A DNA stretch of 64,000 nt, from positions 111,358 to 175,357 of the forward strand of contig JAEZKC010000097.1 of the NCBI GenBank assembly GCA_023436205.1. Reading direction: 5' to 3'. The notes under the pieces were generated by a model. That model saw nothing but the letters and a program-made list of their open reading frames with translations. It ran no database searches and was not told the DNA's origin. Positions 33,750 to 42,748 of the stretch are shown here, piece by piece; within the stretch, counting starts at the first letter, position 1, and the number at the start of each line of letters is the position of its first letter. This DNA comes from Fibrobacterota bacterium (GTDB lineage Bacteria; Fibrobacterota; Chitinivibrionia; Chitinivibrionales; Chitinispirillaceae). The position numbers were made by a program, and so were the translations under genes.

Positions 33750-34754
33750 TTATGGGATTCGTCTGAAGACGGTTTTCTGAAGAATCATCTCAAGTACGAT
33801 CATCAGAAATCCGGCCCAGAGCCAGAGGTAAAAATGTTCAGTATATGAAGTGAAACTTGTCGACTTGATTTCAGTTTTTTCCATTTTATCAATCTGGTCG
33901 TAAATGTCTTTAAGTGATTCTGCATTTCGTGCTCTGAAAAAAGTCCCCTTGCTTAACTGGGCGATTTCGGTGAGTTCCTTTTCATTCAAGTCCGACTGCA
34001 TCATCTGAACGCGCTGGAACTTCTGTCCTGTAAAGGGGTCAACGACCTCGACCGGAAAAGGAACCTGGCCATCTTTCCCTACTCCAATGGTATAGATTTT
34101 TATCCCCAGTTCACTTGCCGCCTTTGCCGCGGTGAGTGGCGGGATATCGCCGGCGTTGCTGGCACCATCAGTAAGCAGCACAATCACTTTACTCTTAGCC
34201 TGGGAATCCTTCAGCCGGTTTGCAGCTGTGGCAATAGCAGTTCCTATCGCAGTCTGATGTGAAAAGTCTGTGAAACTGACCTCATCAAGCATCTGAAGAA
34301 GCACGTTGTAATCCAGAGTAAGAGGGCATCGGGTGTAGGCGCGAGCTCCGAAAAGCACCAGGCCGATGCGGTCATGCTGGCGCTTGGTGATAAAATCCTG
34401 TATCCGCTGCTTGGCAACTGCTAGTCTGTTGTCAGGTTTGAAATCAAGCGCTCTCATGCTTTCTGAAATATCAAGAACCAGCATGATATCAATTCCCTCA
34501 GTGGTGACTTCAACATCGGTCTGTCCCTTTTGTGGCCTTGCAAGGGCTATGACCAATAAACCCAGACCCAGCATGCGGAGAACCGGCAGGATATGTCTCA
34601 TTTTCAGAAAGGATGAGCCTGGCAGTTTTTTCAGAATGGAAAGATCTGAAAACTTGACGGTAACACCTTTTTTGCGTTCCCGGCTCCAGTACACCCACAG
34701 CATGGGAATCCAGAGAAGAAGCAGTAGGAAATAATACGGATCTCTGAATCTCAT
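33750..34754 (-). CDS. batA: Aerotolerance von Willebrand A protein BatA
   Basis: The 334 residues share the architecture of BatB: an N-terminal helix ('PYYFLLLLLWIPMLWVYWSRERK'), a second helix ('VLRMLGLGLLVIALARPQKGQ'), a von Willebrand A domain with MIDAS 'LVLDISESM', 'TAIGTAIATA' and 'LLTDGASNAGD', and a C-terminal helix ('FYLWLWAGFLMIVLEMIL'). It overlaps the upstream BatD-like gene by four bases (ATGA) and leads into batB, so the pair is translated together. Confidence 0.94.
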   Translation of the reverse strand: MRFRDPYYFLLLLLWIPMLWVYWSRERKKGVTVKFSDLSILKKLPGSSFLKMRHILPVLRMLGLGLLVIALARPQKGQTDVEVTTEGIDIMLVLDISESMRALDFKPDNRLAVAKQRIQDFITKRQHDRIGLVLFGARAYTRCPLTLDYNVLLQMLDEVSFTDFSHQTAIGTAIATAANRLKDSQAKSKVIVLLTDGASNAGDIPPLTAAKAASELGIKIYTIGVGKDGQVPFPVEVVDPFTGQKFQRVQMMQSDLNEKELTEIAQLSKGTFFRARNAESLKDIYDQIDKMEKTEIKSTSFTSYTEHFYLWLWAGFLMIVLEMILQKTVFRRIP

Positions 34755-35695
34755 GCTGTCTTCTCCACTGATTGGCCGGTTTCACCCTGCACGCTGTTCT
34801 CCTGAGCAGGAGGCAGTGGACGGGTGGCATCCAGAAATGACTTCACTTCCTTTGCAAATCGGCTAATTACCTGCATTTCCGGAATATATTTGGCGAACTT
34901 TACTGGATCTGAAGTTCTGAAAAACCATTCGGCATTCATGCGCAGTTCTTTAGAGAGTTTAGAGCCGTCGAGCCATTCCAGCATCTCTTCTGTCGTGAAC
35001 TCGGACGCATTCACCTCAAAACGGCGTCCAATATATCTCTTGAATATTTCCGACAGTTCAAATACATACTCCTTTATATATCCAAGCTGAACCAGATTTT
35101 TCTTTTCCAGTTCACCGAGAGCTTCGATTGCCTCTTCGTATGGTGGCTTTGGCGGAATAACCGGAACGGTTACTGTTTTCTTTTTTCCAAGCAGACGAAT
35201 CAGAATAACTGCTGCAGCAGCTATTACAACGGCTCCAAGCAGCCAGATCCACCATAGAGGTGCTTTTCCCGCGTTCTGCAGAGGCTTAAGTTCTTTTATG
35301 GTCACATTGGTGTCGGTGGGCAGCACTGATATCATTCTAACAAGCTTTGATTCAGAATAGAGGGTGTCAATCAGAGTGTCTTTATCTAAAAGAAACGGAA
35401 GCTGTGGAATTGTGCAGGTTTCCGGCTTGTATGTTGAAATGACAAAGTCATAGGTCAATGTATCAGTGGTTTCACCTTCTGTCTTTCGTTCACTCCAGTC
35501 GTGAACCGTAAGCTTGCCGAAATCTTTTTCCGGATTGGGCGGGGTAAGAAGAGCACCCTTTTCGACTGCTATGGAGACTTGCAGGTTGATTTTGTCTCCA
35601 ACGGTCATGCTGTCCTGGCTTACCGTTGTTGTTTGTGCAAAGGATACAGCCGATGTGAATAAAAAGGAGAGCAGTAGAAACAGTTTGTTATCCAT
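34751..35695 (-). CDS. BatD-like single-pass membrane protein, first bat gene
   Basis: The 314-residue protein has a signal peptide, a beta-rich extracytoplasmic region ('TTVSQDSMTVGDKINLQVSIAVEKGALLTPP', like the repeats of BatD), a membrane helix ('WWIWLLGAVVIAAAAVILIRLLG') and a helical cytosolic domain ('YIKEYVFELSEIFKRYIGRRFEVNASEFTTEEMLEWL') of the DUF4381 type often found before batA. It overlaps both neighbours (8 bases with DUF445, 4 with batA). It is probably part of the Bat envelope complex. Confidence 0.8.
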   Translation of the reverse strand: MDNKLFLLLSFLFTSAVSFAQTTTVSQDSMTVGDKINLQVSIAVEKGALLTPPNPEKDFGKLTVHDWSERKTEGETTDTLTYDFVISTYKPETCTIPQLPFLLDKDTLIDTLYSESKLVRMISVLPTDTNVTIKELKPLQNAGKAPLWWIWLLGAVVIAAAAVILIRLLGKKKTVTVPVIPPKPPYEEAIEALGELEKKNLVQLGYIKEYVFELSEIFKRYIGRRFEVNASEFTTEEMLEWLDGSKLSKELRMNAEWFFRTSDPVKFAKYIPEMQVISRFAKEVKSFLDATRPLPPAQENSVQGETGQSVEKTA

Positions 35696-36305
35696 GATTT
35701 ATTCCGATTAATAAGATTCCCACTTGAGCCAGACCAACTACAAAGCCCAAAACTCCACCCAGAATTTCAATCGATTTCAGTTCACGTGCAGAAATATCGT
35801 AGACGATTTTCTCCAGACGCTCCATATCAAAGGCGTTAATCTTCTCTTTGATGATTTTCCTGAAATCGATCTTGTCTTCAAAGGATTCAAAGATATGGTC
35901 CATTACGTTTGGAATATTCTTCTGGAGTTCCTCCATGAGTACATCTGTAAACTTGTCGACCATGTCGGAGGAAAGAAACATCGAGATCAGCGGATTGGAG
36001 GTTACTTTAGCAGCAATGAATTCCTCTATTTTAGTTCTTATCAGGGCCCCGGTGCGATCATGAAAGTCGCTTCCCTGTGCCAGCGCCCGGATATCCTTAT
36101 AGGAAATGAGCTCCCGTTCCACTGTATCGGCAATTTTGTCTGCCAGATCGGCTTTGCGCTTTGGCAGTAGACCAATAATGCGAAAACCGAGAAAACGGAT
36201 CTCCTGTCGGGGGCGAAAGATCATTTTCACTGCAATGTAGTTGGTTAACCAGCCGATAAGGGCTGAAACAACCGGAATCAGTATGTATGGATAAATGTTT
36301 CTCAT
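35688..36305 (-). CDS. DUF445-family membrane protein
   Basis: The 205 residues start with 'IPVVSALIGWLTNYIAVKMIFRPRQEIRFLGFRIIGLLPKRKADLADKIADTVERELI', the diagnostic DUF445 block with its conserved 'GWLTNYIAVKMIF'. Helices follow, and a C-terminal membrane segment ('LGGVLGFVVGLAQVGILLI'). The function of the family is unknown. It is the first gene of the Bat run and overlaps the BatD-like gene by 8 bases, so it is expressed with it. Confidence 0.9.
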   Translation of the reverse strand: MRNIYPYILIPVVSALIGWLTNYIAVKMIFRPRQEIRFLGFRIIGLLPKRKADLADKIADTVERELISYKDIRALAQGSDFHDRTGALIRTKIEEFIAAKVTSNPLISMFLSSDMVDKFTDVLMEELQKNIPNVMDHIFESFEDKIDFRKIIKEKINAFDMERLEKIVYDISARELKSIEILGGVLGFVVGLAQVGILLIGINHG

Positions 36306-36524
36306 AATTTTATTGTAAGTACGTCCGGTAATGCAGATTATTTAAAGTTCGAAGGTCTTAAAATAAAGCTGTTGCAAGGGAAATTCAAGAGATCAGGTTT
36401 TCTATTAAGACTATATTCGAGGTCGTTTGCTGTGGAATTGCCGGAAATTAACAACTATTTTATAAATAAGTGCCTGTCACTAGTGGTATTGCAACATTGA
36501 ATCCAAAACGGGTGTTTACATAAA

Positions 36525-36989
36525 ATGACACTGACCAACTTTTCCTGGGTGATCCCCGGTAAGCTCTCCGGCTCTTCCATGCCTCGTTGTACCGATGGAA
36601 GAAATGATGTCCTCTGGCTTGCCGAACAGGGTGTGAAGGTGCTGGTTTCGCTTTCCAGACCCTATGGCCCTGTGGAGGATGTATGCAGAGAGGCCGGGGT
36701 GACCTGGATAGATCATCCTATTCCGGATTTTGGAGTTCCTGAAGATCAGATTGTCTTTGATGATCTGGTTGAGGACCTTATAGATAACATGGACAGCCAT
36801 CATCCCGTCTGTGTGCACTGTCAGGCTGGTATTGGTAGAACAGGGCTGGTTCTCAGCTGTATTATGGGTAAATATCTTTCACTTTCTTCCCGCTCGGCCA
36901 TTAAAGCAGTCAAGAAGGTCAGACCGGCCATCGAGACATCAGAGCAGGAGGAGTTTATAAGGCAGTATTTGAGCGAGTATGAAAACTGA
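36525..36989 (+). CDS. Dual-specificity protein phosphatase (DUSP23-like)
   Basis: The 154 residues match the small cysteine phosphatases of the DUSP23 type: 'FSWVIPGKLSGSSMPRC' at the N-terminus, the general-acid Asp region 'IDHPIPDFGVP', and the active-site loop 'VHCQAGIGRTG' (HCx5RTG). Such proteins remove phosphate from tyrosine, serine or threonine, or from small molecules. The 219-base upstream spacer shows nothing I recognise and there is no clear ribosome site. The gene overlaps the following dGTPase by 11 bases, so the two are coupled. Confidence 0.9.
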   Translation: MTLTNFSWVIPGKLSGSSMPRCTDGRNDVLWLAEQGVKVLVSLSRPYGPVEDVCREAGVTWIDHPIPDFGVPEDQIVFDDLVEDLIDNMDSHHPVCVHCQAGIGRTGLVLSCIMGKYLSLSSRSAIKAVKKVRPAIETSEQEEFIRQYLSEYEN

Positions 36990-38145
36990 ATTTGATATCC
37001 GCAAGTTTCTTCTGGAAGAGGAAGAAAAACTCAGTCCATTCGCAAAAAAAAGCAGCGAATCTTTTGGGCGCCGTTTCCCTTTAAGAAAAGATCCTTTCAG
37101 GCTTGAATTTGCCCGGGATGAGACTCGGATTCTCCATTCGCCTCCATTTAGAAGACTTAAGCACAAGACACAAGTCTTCTTGTCACCCGATAATGATCAC
37201 ATTTGCACTCGCATGGAGCATGTTCTGCACGTTTCCAGCATCGCCTCGGTTATCGGCAGGTGTCTAAGCCTCAATACCGATCTGATAAACGCGATTGCAA
37301 AGGGACACGATCTGGGTCATCCTCCTTTTGGTCATGCCGGAGAGCGGGTACTGGACAGAATTCTGCGGCAGAGAGGGGTTGAGGAGGGGTTCAAGCATGA
37401 GATCCATGGACTGCGAGTGGTGGATAAGCTTACAAACTATGGTGAGGGGCTTAATCTTACTTGCGAAGTAAGAGATGGAATCGTAACCCACTGTGGAGAA
37501 AGCTTTGACAGAGTGGTCAAGCCGGACAGGAGCAGAAATCTGCTTGAACTGGAAACCCTTAATGATCGCTGCAGCCTCCCGGCTACGCTTGAGGGGTGTC
37601 TTGTTCGTCTTGTGGATCGCATCGCATATCTGGGGCGTGATCTGGAGGATGCCATTAAGGCGGGACTAATAAAAAAGAGTGATATTCCCGCCGATATAGC
37701 TCGAGACCTTGGTATGGATAATGGAAAGATAATCGGCTCCTTTGTGAATGATACTATCGCAAACAGTGCCGATAAGGATGCCATCGAGATGAGTGAGGAA
37801 GTCTTCGAGCTCATGAAGCAGCTTAAAGAATTCAATTACAAGTTTATCTATCTGCACCCTGAAGTAGAACGCAAGAGTCAGAAAGCTGCAAGTATGATAG
37901 AGCTGCTTTATGATGAGATTGAAAAAATTTTCAATAAGTCAGACAAGGGGCGGGACAACGCTTTTGTGGGAATTATATCCAAGGAAGCTCCTGTCATGCA
38001 GACTTTTTTCCATTTCATAAAAAATACCAACTACAATGAGGAGACTCCATCCTGGCGAATCATTGTGGATTACATTGCAGGTATGACAGATCTGTTTGCG
38101 GAACGAACCTTTGTTCAGCTCTTCATGCCCTCAAGGATGGTGTAA
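36979..38145 (+). CDS. dGTP triphosphohydrolase-like HD protein
   Basis: The 388-residue protein begins in the family style 'SFGRRFPLRKDPFRLEFARDETRILHSPPFRRLKHKTQVFL'. It has the HD metal site: His in 'RMEHVLHVSSIA', HD in 'AIAKGHDLGHPPFGH', and a later Asp in 'DRIAYLGRDLEDA'. dGTPases release triphosphate from dNTPs and adjust dNTP pools; substrate preference cannot be read here. The pairing with a small phosphatase through an ATGAAAACTGA overlap suggests coordinated expression. Confidence 0.92.
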   Translation: MKTEFDIRKFLLEEEEKLSPFAKKSSESFGRRFPLRKDPFRLEFARDETRILHSPPFRRLKHKTQVFLSPDNDHICTRMEHVLHVSSIASVIGRCLSLNTDLINAIAKGHDLGHPPFGHAGERVLDRILRQRGVEEGFKHEIHGLRVVDKLTNYGEGLNLTCEVRDGIVTHCGESFDRVVKPDRSRNLLELETLNDRCSLPATLEGCLVRLVDRIAYLGRDLEDAIKAGLIKKSDIPADIARDLGMDNGKIIGSFVNDTIANSADKDAIEMSEEVFELMKQLKEFNYKFIYLHPEVERKSQKAASMIELLYDEIEKIFNKSDKGRDNAFVGIISKEAPVMQTFFHFIKNTNYNEETPSWRIIVDYIAGMTDLFAERTFVQLFMPSRMV

Positions 38146-38175
38146 GTAATTTGAAAATCTCTGTTGCAAATGCTG

Positions 38176-38204
38176 TTGACCTTTCCTGGTAGGAATGATA
38201 CTAT
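38176..38204 (+). promoter_or_regulatory. Sigma-70-type promoter for the TM2 gene
   Basis: TTGACC (38176-38181) and TACTAT (38199-38204) are separated by 17 bases and lie about 40 bases before the start codon of the TM2-domain gene, which also has CCGGAGGT as ribosome site. Confidence 0.7.
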
Positions 38205-38243
38205 TCATACAAAAACACATCAACCCTTACCGGAGGTTTATTC

Positions 38244-38456
38244 ATGAAAAAGCGCGATTTTGTGACTGCTGTACTGCTGTCTTTTTTCCTGGGATCATTT
38301 GGAGTTGACAGATTTTATTTGGGATACACCGGTCTTGGTGTGGTGAAACTGCTGACATTCGGCGGCTGCGGTGTCTGGGCACTGATCGATTTTATTCTGA
38401 TCGTGACTGGAAACCTCAAAGATGCCGATGGTAATGAGCTAGAAAGAAACAAATAA
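38244..38456 (+). CDS. TM2-domain membrane protein
   Basis: This 70-residue protein is little more than one TM2 domain: two hydrophobic helices joined by 'SFGVDRFYLGYTGLGVVKLLTFGGCGVWALIDFILI', with the diagnostic 'DRFYLGY' turn. TM2 proteins are common in bacteria but have no settled function. A strong ribosome site, its own promoter and a terminator make it a one-gene unit. A second TM2 protein with zinc ribbons lies 5 kb away. Confidence 0.9.
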   Translation: MKKRDFVTAVLLSFFLGSFGVDRFYLGYTGLGVVKLLTFGGCGVWALIDFILIVTGNLKDADGNELERNK

Positions 38457-38463
38457 TAGATTG

Positions 38464-38498
38464 TTTCCGGGCGGCAACCTGCTGCCCGGAAATTAATT
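38464..38498 (+). terminator. Intrinsic terminator of the TM2 gene
   Basis: TTTCCGGGC (38464-38472) pairs with GCCCGGAAA (38484-38492), and a T-rich stretch follows. The stem starts 8 bases after the stop codon. Confidence 0.75.
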
Positions 38499-38531
38499 TT
38501 TCAGTTTATAATCTGCGCAGAAAAGACTAAA

Positions 38532-38549
38532 GCCCCACCGCAATGGGGC
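38532..38549 (-). terminator. Intrinsic terminator of the flavodiiron gene
   Basis: On the minus strand GCCCCA / TGGGGC forms a 6-bp stem (38532-38537 with 38544-38549) just after the flavodiiron stop codon, followed by TTTAGTCTTTTC. Confidence 0.6.
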
Positions 38550-38555
38550 AAATAT

Positions 38556-39719
38556 TCAGGAAATCGTTGAAGAGACTTTCTCTGTAATTTTCTTTAACGT
38601 TTGTTCCTCGGGAACATACTTTACCTTTATACTTTCAAGCATCTCAAAACCGCATGTCTTCAGACCATCTGCGACCTGGTCGATACTTTGCCCGCTCCAG
38701 CCAAAAGACCCGAACGCCATGGCAGTTCGTGTTTTGGGTGAAAGCGCCTTAAGGTAGGTGAGGAAACCTGCAACTGTTGGGAGCATATTACTGTTAAGAG
38801 TTGATGATCCCACGCAGATGTACTTTGCATCTACAACTTCGGTCATGACATCGGAAATGTGACTGGCTTTAAGGTTCATCATTTTGACTTTCACACCTTT
38901 TTCCTCAAAACCATGACGTATGGCTGCAGCTACCTTAGCGGTCGATTCCCACATGGTATCATAGATAACCAGTGCCAGATTGTCGGTCTGATTGGAGGAC
39001 CACTTTACATATTTCTCAACGATCTGTGGAATATGCGAACGCCAGATTATCCCGTGACTCGGTGCAATGATCTCAATATCAAACTGGGAAGCCGCCTCGA
39101 GTTCTTTTTGTACCTGAGCATTGTAGGAAAGTACAATATTACCATAATATTTTTGTGCTTCTTCAAGAACAATTCCCAGTGGCAATTCATCATCGAATCT
39201 TTCCGGAGAAGCGATATGCTGTCCGAAAGAATCATTAGAAAAGAGAAGCTTCTCTTCGGGACAGTAGGATACCATGTTGTCGGGCCAGTGGATCATGGGG
39301 GTGAGCAGGAAGTTCAGGCTGCGTTTTCCCAAGCTAAGTGAATCGCCTGATTTTACTACACTGAAATTCCATTCTTTGCGGTAGTGCTCCCTGAGCCCTT
39401 TTTCTCCGTGAGGCGATGTGAAAAGCTTTGCTTCGGGAATGCGTTCCATAACCCGTGGCAGTCCACCAGAGTGATCCATCTCCACATGGTTGGAAATGAC
39501 ATAATCGATCTTTGTCGGATCAATGACTGATGAGATCCGCTCAAACATTTCATCAACAAGATAATGCTTGACAGTGTCGATGAGGGTGACCTTTTCATCA
39601 ATGATAAGATAGGCGTTGTATGTCGTTCCTCGCGGGGTGAGGTAACCATGGAAGTTTCTAATATCCCAATCTATCCCGCCAACCCAGTAGATGTTTTCCT
39701 TTATCTTTACAGCCTTCAT
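38556..39719 (-). CDS. Flavodiiron protein (A-type flavoprotein, O2/NO reductase)
   Basis: The N-terminal half is a metallo-beta-lactamase-like diiron domain with 'SNHVEMDHSGG' (HxExDH), 'MIHWPDNM', 'LLFSNDSFGQH' and 'IIAPSHGIIW'. The C-terminal half is a flavodoxin domain ('ALVIYDTMWESTAKVAAAIRHGFEEKG', 'CVGSSTLNSNMLPTVAGFLTYL'). The 387 residues fit the simple class A form without rubredoxin. Such enzymes reduce O2 or NO to harmless products in anaerobes. GGAGGA precedes the ATG. Together with the Bat cluster it points to an anaerobe that meets oxygen. Confidence 0.95.
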   Translation of the reverse strand: MKAVKIKENIYWVGGIDWDIRNFHGYLTPRGTTYNAYLIIDEKVTLIDTVKHYLVDEMFERISSVIDPTKIDYVISNHVEMDHSGGLPRVMERIPEAKLFTSPHGEKGLREHYRKEWNFSVVKSGDSLSLGKRSLNFLLTPMIHWPDNMVSYCPEEKLLFSNDSFGQHIASPERFDDELPLGIVLEEAQKYYGNIVLSYNAQVQKELEAASQFDIEIIAPSHGIIWRSHIPQIVEKYVKWSSNQTDNLALVIYDTMWESTAKVAAAIRHGFEEKGVKVKMMNLKASHISDVMTEVVDAKYICVGSSTLNSNMLPTVAGFLTYLKALSPKTRTAMAFGSFGWSGQSIDQVADGLKTCGFEMLESIKVKYVPEEQTLKKITEKVSSTIS

Positions 39720-39741
39720 TATTCCTCCAGTATGCGTGAGA

Positions 39742-40710
39742 TTAGCTTCTAAGAAGATCTGCTAAATTGCTTCTGATGCGTTCCTTTACGGGGATACCTT
39801 CATCAATGGTAAACTTCTGTCCGGTAATCATTTCATATAGCTTTATATAGCGCAGTGAGAGCTCTGTGACAAGTTCGGCAGGTGCCTTTGGCAGTACCTG
39901 GTCTTTGTAAGGATCACAGTGCTGCTTGAACCAGAGTCTCAGGAATTCTTTGTCGATGTTTTCAGGTTCCAGTCCCTGATTTATTCTTTCCTGATAGCTG
40001 TCCTTGAGCCAATATCTCGATGAGTCCGGTGTATGGATTTCGTCAATTAGAACAATGTTGCCCTGTTTATCCCTGCCCAGCTCATATTTGGTGTCAACCA
40101 GTATAAGACCATTGTGGGCTGCTGTCTGAGTTCCGAAATTAAAGAGTGCAAAAACAATCTTTTCTAGTTTCTTCCAAGTGTCCTGATCGATAATTCCCCG
40201 GCTCACGATCTCATCAGCAGAAATGCTTTCATCGTGTGCTTCCGATTTGGTGGTTGGAGTGAGGATCGGTTTTTCGAATTTCTGATTCTTGACCATTCCA
40301 TCGGAAAGCTTGTTGCCGCAGATGGTCCTTTGTCCTTTATTGTAAAGGGTCCATGCTGATGTGTCGGTGGAGCCGGTAAGATAGCCTCTCACTACAAATT
40401 CGATGGGGAAGACCTGGCATTTTTTTGCGATTGTCACATTGGGGTCGGGAATTGACAGAACATGATTATCCACAATATGTCTGGTCTTTTCAAACCAGAA
40501 TGCGCTTACTTGATTGAGCACCTGTCCCTTGAAGGGAACTTCGGCAAGTATTCTGTCGAATGCGCTCTGCCTGTCGGTGGTGATAAGTACCAGCCGGTCT
40601 CCAAGATCGAAGGTGTCTCTGACTTTGCCCCGTTTAAAACCTGGAAGTTTTAGAAATGAACTGTCGTCCAGACAATCATTCAAGTGTTTTTCTACGGTCG
40701 GTTTGTCCAA
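39742..40710 (-). CDS. purC: SAICAR synthetase (phosphoribosylaminoimidazole-succinocarboxamide synthase)
   Basis: PurC adds aspartate to CAIR in purine synthesis. The 322-residue protein carries 'GKVRDTFDLGDRLVLITTDRQSAFDRILAEVPFKGQVLNQ', 'PIEFVVRGYLTGS', 'ILTPTTKSEAHDESIS' and 'GLILVDTKYELGRDKQGNIVLIDEIHTPDSSRYW', matching the long form of the enzyme. Translation appears to start at TTG 40710; AAGGAG lies 6 bases upstream. It lies 22 bases upstream of the flavodiiron gene on the same strand. Confidence 0.96.
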   Translation of the reverse strand: MDKPTVEKHLNDCLDDSSFLKLPGFKRGKVRDTFDLGDRLVLITTDRQSAFDRILAEVPFKGQVLNQVSAFWFEKTRHIVDNHVLSIPDPNVTIAKKCQVFPIEFVVRGYLTGSTDTSAWTLYNKGQRTICGNKLSDGMVKNQKFEKPILTPTTKSEAHDESISADEIVSRGIIDQDTWKKLEKIVFALFNFGTQTAAHNGLILVDTKYELGRDKQGNIVLIDEIHTPDSSRYWLKDSYQERINQGLEPENIDKEFLRLWFKQHCDPYKDQVLPKAPAELVTELSLRYIKLYEMITGQKFTIDEGIPVKERIRSNLADLLRS

Positions 40711-40852
40711 TTTTGGCTCCTTAGGATGAGACCTGTTCAGAAGAAGAACTACAAAATAATCACTTGCAGCATTTAAAGCATACCAAATCGCTGAACTTTT
40801 GGGCCTTAAAGCGCGCGAGCAGAGTGTAGTTTTAGAGGGAGGTTATGTCTAT

Positions 40853-41239
40853 ATGAAGAGAAGTGTCGGTGATGTGGTTCTTACATTGGGTGCAGTGGTC
40901 GTGGCTTTAATAGTTAAATTTGTCGACCCGGGGCTGCATGGGTTTTACCCTCAGTGTTTAATTCACAACGTGACCGGTTACAGATGTGCGGGATGCGGAG
41001 TTCAGAGGGCGCTGCATCATTTGTTTAATCTAGAGATCGCAGAAGCATATCATGAGAATCAGTTATTTGTGATAATGGTTCCATATCTAGTGGTTACGTT
41101 TTTTTTGCTGCCTCTGCTAACGGAGGGGAGGCGGGAGAGGGTGAGGAGGGCACTTCTTGGCAGAGAGGTGTTGGTGGTTTTGGTTATGGCGGTTGTGGTG
41201 TTTGTGGTGGCGAGGAACTTGGGAGCGGGGACGGACTAA
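40853..41239 (+). CDS. DUF2752 membrane protein; stop codon supplied by a REP element
   Basis: The 128-residue product has the DUF2752 core 'YPQCLIHNVTGYRCAGCGVQRALHHLFNLEIAEAYHEN', with conserved Cys, His and 'CxGCGxxRA'. Membrane segments lie before and after it ('VVLTLGAVVVALIVKFVD', 'LFVIMVPYLVVTFFLLPLL', 'VLVVLVMAVVVFVVARNL'). Its function is unknown. ATG 40853 has GGGAGG upstream. The last residues (Gly-Thr-Asp) and the TAA stop are read from GGGGACGGACTAATC, so the natural C-terminus has been replaced by repeat sequence. Confidence 0.85.
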   Translation: MKRSVGDVVLTLGAVVVALIVKFVDPGLHGFYPQCLIHNVTGYRCAGCGVQRALHHLFNLEIAEAYHENQLFVIMVPYLVVTFFLLPLLTEGRRERVRRALLGREVLVVLVMAVVVFVVARNLGAGTD

Positions 41240-41320
41240 TCGGTTCTGCTTATGGTGCCAAGGGACGAACCGAGGGACGGACTAATCAGTTTTGCTAATG
41301 ATATTGGGGGACAAACCAGC
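41227..41320. repeat. REP-like cluster on the left of the RAYT gene
   Basis: GGGGACGGACTAATCGGTT at 41227-41245 is followed by a diverged GGGACGAACCG (41262-41272), then GGGACGGACTAATCAG (41274-41289), and by a more distant GGGGGACAAACC near 41306. All read in the same direction. Their inverted counterparts lie on the other side of the transposase gene. The remaining bases to 41520 hold no gene. Confidence 0.8.
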
Positions 41321-41526
41321 CGATTTTATCGTAAGCGCCAATAAAGCTACCTATTTTAAGATTTTAATTTTGAAAAAATTGCCATTTTGATTTCATTCTT
41401 GGTAAATTAAAAGAAGAATTGTCGTACTTTCTTCAGTTTATCAATAACTTACAATTCCTAATTTCTGGTCGAGTACTTGCTACCTACATAGACTCCAATC
41501 GGTGTTAAAAATGCTGGAGGTTATGT

Positions 41527-42516
41527 ATGCCCCGTACGATGCGATTAGAAATGCCTGGTGCGCTTGCACATATTATGGCTCATTCCATAGATGGTAAAAA
41601 TCTATTCGAAGATGATGAGGACAGAGTTGAGTTTCTTAGGCGTTTGGCAACAGGTTTGGAGCTGACTGGTTACCAGTGTTTTGCCTGGACACTTATGGAT
41701 AATCATTATCATCTTCTTGTGAGAACAAACCATCTTCCCATGGCCAAACTCATGCGATCACTCAACAGTGGATACGCCAGGTACTATAATATTAAGCATA
41801 AGCGAAGTGGGTATCTGTTCCAAAACAGGTTCAAATCAATTCTTTGTCAAGATCAAGATTATGCAGCACAACTCGTAAAGTATATACATTTAAATCCTAT
41901 GCGGGCCGGAAAGGTCAAAACGCTGGAGCAATTAGTCAATTGGACTTGGTGTGGCCACGGTTACCTTTTAGGCAAAGAGGGATCCATGGGTGGAGTTTTT
42001 CAGAATAGAGCAGAGTGCCTTCGCCGATTTGGTGAAGAAGAACAGGAAGCCATTCGGAACTATTTGAATTTTTTATCTGAAGGGTATTCTCCAGACGATT
42101 TGAAGAATGCGGGGCAGTTGCCTGAAACAGAAAAAACCGAAGTGGTTGGGTCTTGTAAAGGTTGGCCTGCGGTGATCGGAGATCCGGACTTTGTAAAACA
42201 AGCGATGGAAAAGCACAGAGTCAGAATGCATCGGTTGCATCGAAAGGCGGACTATAGCTTTGTTTTGGAAAAAACTGCTGAGGAGGTGTGCAGAAGATTT
42301 GGAATAACCAAAGAAGATCTAATGCATCGAGGCCGAAAAGATATCAGAACCAGAGCTAGAGCTGATTTTTGTTATCAGCTTTATATCGAGGAGCTTCTGC
42401 CTCTCACTGTAATTGCAGATTTTCTTAAAACCACTATTCCGCCGGTTGCTAGTTTAGTGCGGCTTGGTGCAAAACATAAAAAGGAAAATGTAAGAAAAAC
42501 CCTAGTGGTCGGCTGA
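41527..42516 (+). CDS. REP-associated tyrosine transposase (RAYT, IS200-like Y1 family)
   Basis: The 329-residue protein starts 'MPRTMRLEMPGALAHIMAHSIDGKNLFEDDEDRVEFLRRL' and has the HUH motif 'MDNHYHLLV' (H60, H62) and the catalytic Tyr in 'KYIHLNPMRAG' (Y119). These define the Y1 transposase fold of the RAYT branch. The last 90 or so residues ('AEEVCRRFGITKEDLMHRGRKDIRTRARADFCYQL...') resemble a DnaA C-terminal helix-turn-helix, often attached to such proteins. GGAGGT precedes the ATG. The reading frame is intact. It is flanked by inverted REP-like repeats. A terminator follows. Confidence 0.93.
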   Translation: MPRTMRLEMPGALAHIMAHSIDGKNLFEDDEDRVEFLRRLATGLELTGYQCFAWTLMDNHYHLLVRTNHLPMAKLMRSLNSGYARYYNIKHKRSGYLFQNRFKSILCQDQDYAAQLVKYIHLNPMRAGKVKTLEQLVNWTWCGHGYLLGKEGSMGGVFQNRAECLRRFGEEEQEAIRNYLNFLSEGYSPDDLKNAGQLPETEKTEVVGSCKGWPAVIGDPDFVKQAMEKHRVRMHRLHRKADYSFVLEKTAEEVCRRFGITKEDLMHRGRKDIRTRARADFCYQLYIEELLPLTVIADFLKTTIPPVASLVRLGAKHKKENVRKTLVVG

Positions 42517-42548
42517 CCACGTTTCTTGTGTTAACATATTTCAATTAC

Positions 42549-42574
42549 CTCTGCAGAAGCAGAGATTGTTTTTT
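42549..42574 (+). terminator. Intrinsic terminator of the RAYT gene
   Basis: CTCTGC (42549-42554) and GCAGAG (42559-42564) form a stem with an AGAA loop, followed by ATTG and six T residues. Confidence 0.8.
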
Positions 42575-42748
42575 GTTCCGACTTCAAAGTTTTGATCCTC
42601 ATTTATCCTTTCAAATTTAAAATCTGCTTGCATGATCTTCGAAGAAAAGATAGGTTGAAGAGGATTATATTTTTCAGTAAAGATCTTTGGTTTCATGGTG
42701 AGTTGAAATTAAGGCGTTATTTGGTTATTATTCTTTCGTTATTAAATT

